Below, piece after piece: positions 11,508 to 23,800 of a stretch of DNA of 64,000 bases. The notes beneath the pieces were generated by a model, which did not search any database, had not been told where the DNA came from, and saw only the letters and a list, made by a program, of their open reading frames with translations. The position numbers and the translations under genes are program-made. The stretch lies in assembly GCF_019393635.1 (NCBI RefSeq), contig NC_057864.1, positions 469,262,617 through 469,326,616 on the forward strand, given 5' to 3'. The DNA is from Dromiciops gliroides. Its lineage: Eukaryota; Chordata; Mammalia; Microbiotheria; Microbiotheriidae. Numbering within the stretch: position 1 is the first letter of the stretch; each line of letters starts with the position of its first letter.

Positions 11508-14500
11508 CTGCGAAAGGAGAAAGTGACTGTGAGCCTAAGGGGTGAGTCAGAACTGTCCCCTCTCCGATGTGGGGTTTGCTCTGTGACGGGGCTGGGGGGG
11601 TGAGCAGGGGGAGACGCTGCAGTAGATAAGCTTCAGGAAGATGGGAGAAGGAAGGGCCTCTCTGAGAAACGACTCCCTGGACCCTTAACTGCAGAAAGCC
11701 CTTGGAGGTAGGCTTGGCACATGTGACAACACTTAACACTAGCCTGTCGCATAACAATGTCTGGGGACAGCTGATGGGCTCACACCAGGGAGGGCACCAG
11801 GGGCTGCCCCCACCCTCCAGAAATACCTTGCCTTCCTCCCCAGGTACTTCCTCAACTCTGGCTTGCCATCCCAAACCACTCCTGTCCACGTCCACACTCA
11901 CAGAGCTGCCTTTCATTTCAATTCGTCCCAGGCTCCAGTCCCCCAGCCACTATTCCTTTCACCTTCAGAATCATTCTCTTCTCCCCATCAAATACTAATT
12001 GCTTTGCACAGCTATTTAAGGACTTCATGGCCACAGATCTTCTCTTCATCCACAATGTGTGAGCTCTTCAAAGTCGGAGCAAGGCTCTTTATATCAACAC
12101 AGTCTTTGGACCCCCCCAGTCTGGTATTCGGGAGTCGATGTGGGCTCCATCCACCAGGCCCTACTCAGCTTCTCCTCCCCTCAAGAATCTCGGTTCTCTG
12201 CTCCTAGTAGCCCTCCCTGCCCCATCCTTAGCCTCTGGTTACCCCCGAGTCCCTGCAGAGTTCCTGAGGTTTCTCATCCATCCCCTACCCCCAGACTGAG
12301 GGTAAGAGATGAGCGAAAGACTTACCAAGTTGGTAAAGTAGTAGCCGTCCTCACCAGTCATCAGTCGGCTTGGATTACAGAACCGGGTGATATACTGGAT
12401 GTTGGACTGAAGGCGTGGGGGGTTGCCCTTCAGAACAATGTAGATGAGGGTGGGCAGGAAGTCGTCAGCGGACGCTGGCTCGTTCTTGGTGATCTTAATG
12501 GCATTGAAGATGTGTTTGCTGCATTTGGTGATACAGGCCAGCTTGTCTCGGGGGACACGCTTGGAATCCATCTCAATAATGTCTACGGAGCAGAAAAGAG
12601 GTTGCCTCCGATTATGAGATTCCCATGTGATTTCTATCTCGTCCCAAGCTCACCCCATTTTAAACAAAACCCAGTGAATGAAACCAAGACAAGTCAGGAG
12701 AGAATCATTTCTTCTAAAAGGATTAATCACCCGGTTAGAGCTCATTGTTGTTAAGGGGATCTGTCTGGCTAAGGAGTTCTTCGAAGGCCTCTCCCCCTCA
12801 GCATCCATAGCACATTCCCCTGACAACGGGGAAAGCAGAAGCCTTTGCACATAAGAAAGTCAAACTGCTGAGTTCTACTTTCCCTGGATGTTGCGGCCCA
12901 CACGACATCGGCCAGCTCTTCAGTTGATATAGACTCCCCTCGCACAGAAAGCGAAGGAGTCTGCATCTGATAACAGAATCCAACCACAAAATTAAAAAAT
13001 CCTTTTTCAGTAATCTACTCAGTCAGGTCTAAATTGGCAAGGAGCCCGGTGGAGCAGGTACGTCCCTGCGCTCTCTCTAAATACTTAAAATAGGACTTCA
13101 TTTTTTTGTCCACAATGAACTTAAATTCAACAAACGTCAGGGAAAGAAGAGGCCTTAATGCCCTTTGGAAGACTACTCTGGATTGGTGAACTCTGATTTG
13201 GAGCGTGGTGCTGGCAGGAGAGTCAGGATCATGGGCTCAGTCGCTACGTGGATTTGTTGACTGAACTTAGGATGCAATTTGTGCTTTGCTGCCACAAATG
13301 GCACCTCTAAAAAGACTGAGAAAAACTGGGGATGGCCCACCCATAACCCATAACCACACGTTCTCCTGACGAAAGTGAGGAGCATTGTCTGCACACATGA
13401 AGATGACCTTGCTACATCATGCATTTCCCCCGGTGCACCAGCCCACATTAGGTAGGGCAGCTGAGCAGCCTGGGTACCCTGGTCACAGCATCAAATCTTG
13501 AGAACCCACATTTAACAGCTGTTTAGTTCAATGGACAAAAAAGAAGTGAGCCCCTCTGACTGAAGACTGGGCCCTCGGGGAGGGCCTTCTAATAGTCAGA
13601 GCCCCTGCCCCCCCCCCCACCCCCGTAGCTGATCAGTCTCACTGCACTACAGTCCTGGGCCTCACTCCCCATAAGGAAGAATGTGAATCACCCCAGCATT
13701 ACAACAGGAGCCTAAGATAGACTCCCCCCTCCCTGACAAGCCAAACCTTGAATCTCTTTCACTGACCTGTAATGGCTTTTACTACCATATCAGAGACTTC
13801 TGGGATTTCTTCATTAACAGGGACACAAAGCATCTGTGGAGTAACCCAGTGCAAGGCTCTATAAAAAGAAAGAAATGAATGGAAATCTGCCATGCCAGTG
13901 AAAAAATTTCTTAAGTATCTTTGTGGGCAGCTGAGCCTGCCAGTTTGTTCAGCCAAGGAGAAGCAGCCTTGCACGGTGCAGGTGCTCCCTGATTATCTGT
14001 CATCTGACCAAGAGGTGTTACCATCAGGATCCTTAAAATACCAAAAGCCCTCCAATAGGAATAAGCAATGTGAACATTTACAAGATGAATCAAAAACATC
14101 TATCTCAGAGAAGGTTTCTTTTCTTTTCTTTTCTTTCTTTTCTTTTTTTTGCGGGGCAATGGGGATTAAGTGACTTGCCCAGGGTCACACAGCTAGTAAG
14201 TGTCAAGTGTCTGAGGCCTGATTTGAACTCAGGTACTCCTGAATCCAGGGCCAGTGCTTTATCCTCAGAGAAGGTTTCTCCCAGGAGTGGGGACCTCCTG
14301 TTCTCCATCCCTAGGGATGGCAGAAGGGATGACGTGGCTTATCACAGTTCACCCTCAGAAAATGTGGGTTCTGAAGCCAATTCTGCCTCCATCAGCAGTG
14401 AACCAATGTTGGCACATCCTTGGGATGAAGGGGAAGCAGCACATATGGAAGTTAAGTTGCTGGGTCACACTCTCCCTGGGCGTGCCAGCCCACCTTATAT

Positions 14501-17500
14501 CAGACAGCTCTGCATTTTCTATAGACTTTGGGGGCTTGGATTCTTTCTCTATACAATGAGGAAGCTGGACTAAGCCAGAGGCTTCTCATCGGTCCTGTGC
14601 CACATACCCCTTTGGCAGTCAGTACCGTGGTCATTCTACAAGCCTCGATTCCCTCCCCCACCCTAGATTTTTCCTTAGACAAGAATAAGATGACACCCAC
14701 CTGATCCGCTTTTGAACAGCCAGATCCTTCTTCTCATCGTCAGTAGTTTCTGGACAAAACACATACTTGTAGAGCCGCGTCATGACGTACTTCTCAATCT
14801 GATCCATCGCTTTCTCCATCTTCTCTGGGGGCACTGGGAAAGACACATGTTCACATCTATTAGAAATCCCCAGGTCAAGCTGAGGCCCTTTTGTTAGCAT
14901 TTCCTCAGCAGCTAAAAATGCCCTGATATCACCAACCTGGTATGAGTGTAGAGTAATATTAAATATGGGGGAGAAATCTGACAGTTCACACACCTTGGGA
15001 GTAACCCCACCCAAGTGAATGTATGCACACATGTATGCACACATGCACAGACAGACACGGGTGTGCGCCATCCTTTTTGAACTCTCGGCCTGTTCTGTTT
15101 TGTGGGATTAGAAAGAGGTGAATGTGGGATAAAAAGTCTAGTCTGAGGGGACACTCAAAGCCCTCTCAAAGCTGGGCTCAATGCCCAGAACTCAATGTGG
15201 GGAGCTGCCCCTCCCTGCTTAAGAGAAACATTCCAGCTGGCAGAAGCAAAGCCTGGAATGAGCTAGGGCTCTTCCTCTCACTTCCCTGGGGCAAAAGTCC
15301 ATCAGACGGTGTCTGCTGGAGAGCCCAGCACATGTTCTAAGTACATACCAGCTCGAGGAATCTCAGAGCCAGGATGAATTGCTCTGTGACCAATTTATTA
15401 CTCTGCTGCCTGTTTCCTGTGTCTTGGACAAAGTCCGGCTGGTGATGCCCCAGGACTGAGGGTCTGCCACTGACCCACCAAAGCATAACAGCTTGCATGT
15501 GAGCAGGGAGCTCTGGCCCTTCTGGGGTTCACGGCTGCCCAGCATCCTGGCACCAGCTGATGGGAGGACAGAGACAGAAGTGGGGCTGTTACCTTTCCCC
15601 CGGGTCTGCAGTCTGTCGGCCACATTCTGGTAGAAATCCTGGGCGCACTCAGACTGTTCCTCTATCCTCAGCTCCTATAACACACAGGTCAGATGAGACA
15701 CAATCAGACGAGGTCGTCGGCATCACAGCCCCAAACAAACCGTGACTACTAGTCTAAGAACACAGGGAAGTCTCTGACAACAACTCCCTTTGGCAGACCT
15801 GACCCAAGCCATCCTCTCAATACTGTCTCTGGAAGTTGACTCGGCTGAGGGAGTGGAGGGGAGAGCTTGCTGACCAGGTGGTTTGTGTATAAACAAGGCT
15901 TCCCGTACCAGCCACTGCCTCCTGGCCTCAGACGCTAAGGGACATCATTGACCCCAGAGGTAACACAGGAATACTAAGTATCCTTAGTGACTCACCTCAG
16001 GCTGGAGCAAATGTCCAGATCCTTCTCCTTCCTACCCCTCTCCCCCAACCAGTTTTCTCCCAGAGGCCCTTCCCCTAACCTCAGTAAATACAAAGGAAGA
16101 GTGATTAACCGTCAGCACCAGCTTGCTGACAGGCAGCTCATGGAGAGGTAAATCGAGGCTGCACTGTCTGATCAAACACAACTCAGGGGAGCCAGACCAC
16201 TGCTCACTGAGCAGAGAGGGACGCCAAGGGCTATATGGACAAACTAAACCATTGTCTGTCCTGGTGCTTCCTAAGGGCCAGATCCTGGTCAGGTGCTGGG
16301 GAGACAGACACAAAAGGGAGGGTTCAGATAAATAATACAGGCTCCAAGCAAACTGAACACAAAGAGACAAGTGGGGGTGGGGGTGAGGACAGGAATAGAA
16401 ACTGGAACAGCCTTCAGATGGAGGGAGGAAGGGAGGGAGGGAGAGAGGAAAGTAGGCAGCCCTGGAGCTGAGCCTGGGGATGCACAAGGGACTCCAGGCA
16501 GCACAGAGTCCCAGGCCTGGGGCAGCCTGGGCAAAGCTTTGTGGAAGGACTTGAGGGCGGGGCAGAGGCTCCTTCTGACTTCCTGGGCATCAGAGGGGTC
16601 ACATGCACATCTCCCTTCTCCTTGCCCCACCCCCGGCATTGGGAGTCATTTTGGTTCTGCAGGGAATTCAGTAGGCGACCTTGGGCCTCAGATTCTTCTA
16701 AAAAATGAGGGCTCCGGGCCGAATGAGCTCTCAGGTCCTTTCTAGACCTAGACAAAAGCTGACCTGCCTGTTCTGCCAGGTTTCCCAATGAGTACGATGG
16801 AAAGAAGTCAGTAGAGAAAGCAGCACTGTGTTGTTCCTGGCCCGCCACAGCCTGGGACTATGTCAGGCTTAAGGCTGGATCTGAGAAAGCCAAGGGAAGA
16901 GGAGTGGGAGCACAGGCTACCGACCCTGCCCCACGAACCTCACTGCTGGGCTTCCCACGCTAACAAGGGGCCCAAACAGACTCAGGATGAAGGCGGTGGA
17001 AGGCGAGAGAAGAAGACTGGGGCTCTGGCTGTGCCACAGGCTTGCTGTGTGGCCATGGGCACCTTCTTCATGTGACCCAAGTTTCTTCATCCAGTTCAAT
17101 GTGCCGATTGTGACTGCCGGCCACCTACCCTCTTGTGATGCATGGCTTCCAAAAAGCTCTTGGTCTGCTTATAGATCTCTTGGCCGGTTTTGTGGAAGGT
17201 CTTGAGAAACTCTATGAACTCCTTGGACACCCTGTCTGTCTCCAGGCTGGTCTGCCGGTTTATGGAAGGGCTGGCAGCTTTTGCCTCTTGAATCTCTGCT
17301 GGAAAGAGCAAACATTGTCAGGCTCATCAAGGGAAACGATCCATGCCTGAGATGGTTTAAAGTCTGTAACTTAAGGCCACTGGAGTTATTTATAACCCAG
17401 GTTAAAAAGGAATGCAGAGTGTTTTACATCTACATATCAGCCAACTTGCCTAACCATGCTGAGCTTCAGCAAACAACTAGCAACCACAGGTCTTAATGAA

Positions 17501-20500
17501 AGTACGTTCCGGAGTGTTCCGACCCAAGGGCGAGCTGCTGATGGGCAGTGTTTGTGCTTCAGCCCTCATGCTGTTCGCTGTGGAGATCACCGTGATGCCC
17601 TGCCTGGGGCCTTGAGTCACTCACTCTGATGCCACCAAGGATTTGGAAGGCATATTTTTTTTTTGGAAGGCGTATTTTGTCCCCCAAAATTGGAGTTCAC
17701 AAAATAGTAGGCAAACAGATAGTGGGCAGATGTGCATAAGTCCTCGAGAGAATTGTGGGCGGTTTAAGAAACGATTTGGCCGCCCTGGCCTCTCTCAACA
17801 TCCACCATTCATCCCACCCTATACTTGACAGAAAGGAAGAAACTGGATTTAAACCAGCAAGGTCTCAAATGATCTCATGCACCTCCCAGTCTGTCTGTCA
17901 GCCCCATTCAACAGGAAAGAATAAGTTTAAATGATTGCTGTATATGAACATGATGGACCATAGAGACTGAAAACAGTCTCCCATCAGTCCATTCCAAACA
18001 TCAACTCCTTCTCCCTTCCCTCCCCCACCCCACAAATCAAACCCACTTCCACATGCAAAAAAGGACTGGGATTCCATAGCGATACACATGAGTAAAAAGG
18101 TCAGAGCTCTTCCAAAGAAAAAGAACCTTCCTCAACAAAATCTTGGCTTGCTGGGCCTCGCCAACCTTCCCACCAGAATTCTGCAGCTTTCACCCCACTC
18201 CAAATGTAGAGGAACCACTTCTGCTAACTAGGGATGCCCACCAGGAAGAAAAATAGTAAACTCATGAAGGAAACATTTTTCTGAAGAAGAAAAATCTACT
18301 TACTCCATCATCTCAGTGTTAACATCTTTGGATTTTATGCATGAAACACAAATGACTCAACTTCAGTGAAGGTTTAAGACAATAAAACTCAATATCCCAA
18401 TTAGAGTGATGAATTTATTCAATGGAGGAATCATGGGACAGCTAGTTGGTAGATGATCCACTCTAATAACTGGAGCTATCAAATTGAGAAATCTACCTCT
18501 TCTTTGATAGGGTATTAATTGGCAATTAAGATGATACAACATTAGCTCCTGTCTTCTTTAATCTTTCTTATGTTAAAGCAACAGGGCCAAGTTTTCCCAG
18601 GTAGCATAAGAAAATACAGCAGAAAGAAAATGGGTTTTCAATTTCACTTAGAACAAAATTTACATGTAATTTTAAATCATGACTTGATATTAAAAAGGTA
18701 AAAGGCACATTCTCTCTCTCTCTCTCTTTTTGGGTGAGGCAATTGGGGTTAAGTGACTTGCCCAGGGTCACACAGCTAGTAAGTGTCAAGTGTCTGAGGC
18801 CAGATTTGAACTCAGGTCCTCCTGAATCCAGGACCAGTGTTTTATCCACTGCACCACTGCACTAGCTTCCTCCACATTCTCTTTTGAAAAGTGATTTTTC
18901 TGACTTCCCTTCAAAAGTTTGATAGAATGTTGTGAGCTTAAGAATTTAAGTTTCCTTTCAATCCAACACAGTACAGAAGGAATCTGAGGACCATCTAGTG
19001 AAAGCAGGAAGAGATCTTGAAGATCATGAAGCCCAACTCTCATTTTACAGATGAAGAAACTGAGGCTCAAAGAATTTATGTAACTTGGAGAGAGGCAGAA
19101 AGGTATTTGGTGGATAAAGTGTTCAACGTGGGCCCAACCCGACCCTGACTAGCTGAGTCACCTCAGCCAAGTCACTCCATCTCACGGATCTCTACAAAAT
19201 GGCGAGAATAAAGCCTCCTGAGATTCCAGTGAGATGGCACTACACAAAGCAAGCAGAGGACTTTTCAGAAGTCAAGCTGCCGAGATCGCTGTTCTTTCTC
19301 TCATCACTGCATAAGGGAATGGCAGCCACCCACGTGGCAAAAATATTCCTATTCAATAAACATTAAGCTACCTACTAAGTACGAGTCATAAGGCTAGAGG
19401 ACCTCCATCTCCCCAAACACTTCCCCAGTTTGAGGATGTTTTGAATGAACAAATTTTCAAATGCAGACATCTCCTAGGGTGGTTAAGCCATAGGCACCTT
19501 TGTGCGAATTACTCTAAAATTGTTCAGTCAATTTTTTTCTTTCCAAATACCTGAGGTCATCTTCCCCTAAAGGAATGAGAATTTTGATTGGAGGATGGGG
19601 AAAGGGAGGCATAGAACAAAATTATGGAACAGAGGGAACTTGGGAGGGGGCTGGCCCAGTTATGGCCTCGCAGTGGAAAGGAAGATGGGAAAGAAAAAAC
19701 ATACACACTCCTTTTGCAATTATGCCTACTGCTCAAGTGGAAACTGCCTGCCAGGTGACCACTGAAAGTAATCCTGTGGGCCCCAGTGGAGAGCAGTGCC
19801 TGTACTGCAGCAGCAAGCCAGAAGTTTTTATGTTTTGTTTTTATGTCACCTTTATTTATTTATTTATTTATTTATTGGTTTTTTGTTTGTTTTGTTTTTT
19901 AGGCAATTGGGGTTAAGTGACTTGCCCAGGGTCACACAGCTAGGAAGTGTTAAGTGTCTGAGGCCAGATTTGAACTCAGGTACTCCTGACTCCAGGGCCG
20001 GTGCTCTATCCACTGCGCCACCTAGCTGGCCCAAGCCAGAAGTTTTAAGTATCCCACTTCCGGTACTAGAAAATCCAATAGATGAATCCTGCAGTCTTTT
20101 CAAATTCAAAATCAATCCATAAATATTCACAGAGGTTCAGGTGTAGACAAAACACAGTGCTATGCTATACATGGAAGCTAAGCTCCTTGCTTAAGCAAAG
20201 CAAGTCTGAGAGAGCCCCTTCCCCTCCCCCTCCAATAGGCTCATTCCATCCCAGGGCTGAGGAAGGCTAAGCTAGGAATGAGCCACTACAAAAGAAGATG
20301 GAGGAAGGGTCCCATTGATGAGGACAAGCCAGGCCAGGGCTAGTCTAGTGTATCACCCCACTGCTATTCCAGTTTCCCAGCTAGACCCTTCCATGCAAGA
20401 AGAAGTCAGAGCAAGGACAGAAGCTTTTGAGTTTGCAACTAGGGTTGTGCCACTGAAGGGAACCCAGTTTCAAAAGTCTGTAGCAGCCACAGCTGCACGT

Positions 20501-20791
20501 TGCCCATGCTCCTGATACAAATGGGGCACTTGTGCAGGTCCTTAGTCCAACTCTCCATCAGGTGTCCAAAGAGAGTCTGCAGGCTTTCCAATCGGACTGA
20601 GGCCTCCCATCTTACTCATATTTACACATTTTTCCCCTCGAGATTTTCTTGAGTTAACCCATGCCCAAAGGCATATTTTGGTCACTTCTAAGATGTGATA
20701 TTGGCACCCCCATGCATATATACTTCAGGGATTTCTAGCCACAGAATAAAGAAAGCTCACATGCATATCTTCAGGGCATGCAGGGTTCTTT

Positions 20792-20832
<41 letters not shown>

Positions 20833-23800
20833 CACAGCCCAGAATGGAAGATTTTAGTCCTGAAGAAAAGGGCTTTGGAGCACTTGGTTTTGTAGGTCCA
20901 ATGAGCTTATTAAACCACCCACATGTGGAGTTCTTCGTAAAGATGGTTCTTTGAGATCCAAAGCAATTGCGCTCAGAGGGACATTCTGAGGCATTTAAAG
21001 AAAGGATTCAGCATGGGGTGGATGCTCCCACACCCACACTGGTTTGGGAGACCTCCCCCTTTCCCCTGCTGCAGGAGTCTGAGCTGGCACAACCTCAGTT
21101 TGCAGACTGCAGAGTCACCTAAGTGAGCTCACTCCATCTAAGGGGCAGCGCCAGGCAGTTCTGCCCGGTTACCTTCAAGGTTACCTTCCAAAGGCGAGGC
21201 CAGCTCCCAGGCGGGAGTGAAAATCCCCTTCAAGTCCCTGAGCAGGTTGTCAGCATTTCGCTCCCTCCCAAGCTGTCCTTGCTTAAGAGTTTTCTCTTGA
21301 GCCACTGAAATAAATGCAGGAGCAAGAAAAACACCAAAAGCAAGAAAAGCAAGTGATGGGAGAATGAAAAGGAGGAATCCAGCACGTGAGAAGCCATGTG
21401 CCTGGGACTGTGCTGGGCTCAGAGGCTGCGTGTGAGGCCCACCGAGGCAGCCAGACCCATTCAGGGTGCTGCCCACTGTGCCCAAGAACCAGCGCAGAGC
21501 TCAGGAAGCATCCCAGTTAACACCCCCCAAAAGGGGCTCTTCTGATGTGGAAATACAGGCACAAGTCATTTTTTAAAAATGTGATTTCCGAGACCTCTTC
21601 ACTCATACCATATTTCTCCAAAGATGTGAAATGATTGGAAGACTCTCATTTATCAATAAAAGGACATTTTACTTCCATGCAAAAGCTTCAAGATCAAAAG
21701 CACCAGTTTTCTTTTGAAAGAAAGCGAGCAAGCTTTGTGTCACATGAGCAATGCTCTTTACATAACAAACTTCACAGGCTCCCTAATAGTCCTTCACCAT
21801 ACAACATTTTTAAGCCCCAGAGAAGAGCCTGGACACATGGCCATCGTGCACATCAGCAGAAAATTGGACTCCGAACCTGGGGCTGCACGCGGGGATTTCT
21901 ACGTCAGACAGACGTTAGGGGCGACTTGGTGAGAGCACGTGGAACTCTCCTGGCTCTGACAGGCCATGGTCCCTTAACCTGTCTCTATCTTCCAACCCTG
22001 TAGCCACAGCCTCTTTACCTGGCTTACACCACTTAGCCCGACATGGCCAATTCTCAAAACTGATGGGTTTTCTCCCAGAGTTGACAAAATAACTCCAGAG
22101 AAAAAGGCTGAGCCAATAACTGGGCTCAAGTGGCTCAGCTTTCATAATACGCTAAGTGTCCAGCAGAGCTGCAGGAGCTGTCCCCATTCCAGGGATTCAT
22201 TGTCTCAGAAATGCAATCTGCTGGGAATCCCGTTCTTTGCTCAGACACTGGACATAGATCCCCTCCCCTCCCACTACGAATCACCCAATATGCCAACTTG
22301 AATAAGAGTCAAGAAGCCAGGCAAGTGCTGGGCATTCAGATCACACAGAAGACAGAGAGTATGAACTTTGTAAACAGGCTATGTTTTAGTTAAAAGGGAA
22401 CTTTCCTCTTAATGAGAAAAATAGCAACAAGCTCCAGAAAGCCTAGGACCAGCAAGGCCCCGAAGGAGCTAGTTTCATTCATTCCCTTGCCATCGGGACA
22501 GACTGTGGCCCAACTCTGGACTCTCCTGGGGCTTTGAGGAATGGAATACCCCTCAAAGTGGGCAGCAACTGAACAACAGCTGCTCAGAGATAATAAGCCA
22601 GGCTCCTGCGGCTCAGTCTTAGAACTTCCTCTGCCAGGACCATCTCCACACAAGCAAAGCTTTCTTTCTAGTGCCAGGTGGTTTTTACAGAGGCAATGGA
22701 GGGGGCCCAAATCGGCAGACCTGGTCTTGAGAAACTAGCTGTGTCCTGGGCGTGGGAACCTTTCTCCCTCTCAAATGAGATTCAAACCTGGGGACCAAGC
22801 CCTGTAATGAGCCATATATGGGAGGGACCATGCTAAGACCAGAAAAAATAGCCCTGGAAAGCTTGAGTCCCTTGAGTGCAATGAATGATCCCATACAAAT
22901 GACTCTATTTCTATTCCCCAGAGACTCTTCATCCTTGGAAAGTTATCACCTGTGAGACACAAACTTCTAAATGAACAACTCCCAGCGTGGTGACTGGCTC
23001 ATGCTCTGCTCCAAACTGGGGCCTGTGCTCTCCCAAGGCTTCCTAACTCTACCCCTGGCACCCAGCCCTCGGGCCCTCACAGACAGAGGAGGGGACGGTT
23101 ACCCTTCTTGGGGCCACCGCGGGAGGAGGCGCTGAAGAATTTCTTCACTGTTGTGACCTTGCGACTCTTCTCGTTGGTTTTCTTTCCCTCAAATTTGGAA
23201 AAGGTGAGGGACTGGGCCCCTTGGCTGCTCTGACTGCTGGCAAAGGCTTCTTCTTCCTCCCTCTGGAGCCTGTGAGGCGAGAGGGGAGAGGCGTGGATAA
23301 GTGGGGATGTTAATGTTCCAGGGAAAGGGGTTTCCCTTGGGCCTCAGAGGATTTCCTCTGGACTCAATAATCTGGGGAGGAGCTGGAGTTTAAGGGCCAG
23401 ATGCTAAATCTGTCCAGAAGGTCTGGAAAAAGACAGTTCTCCTACTTCACAATGCGCCCTCCACCCCTTGCTCCATGAACAGTGAGTGGTGCCTGCGAAT
23501 CCTCAACATCTAGCAAGGTGCTCCCCGGCAGCAGGGGCTTGGGAAATGTTGGTGGAATGGAATCTGTCTGGTTTCCTTAATTGGAATACACAATGTCTGA
23601 AGAGAGGAGCCATGGTTTATACCAGGATATGCGTAAATGCCTGAAATCTGCTTCACTCCTAGGAGCCAGCAAAGATTCTCAAGGGCCATCTGAGCTCCTG
23701 GGCCAATGGCCTAGAGACCCTTGGGGTGCAGCAGCAAGAAAGAGGCTGCCCGGAACAAGCATTTTTCACAAATTTATGGTCAAATCACTAGCATTTCCCA

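Noticed and set aside
11485-12207. Open frames on both strands between RABGEF1 exons
   Set aside because: They cross intron sequence between the 12326 donor and the 11507 acceptor and show no family features.
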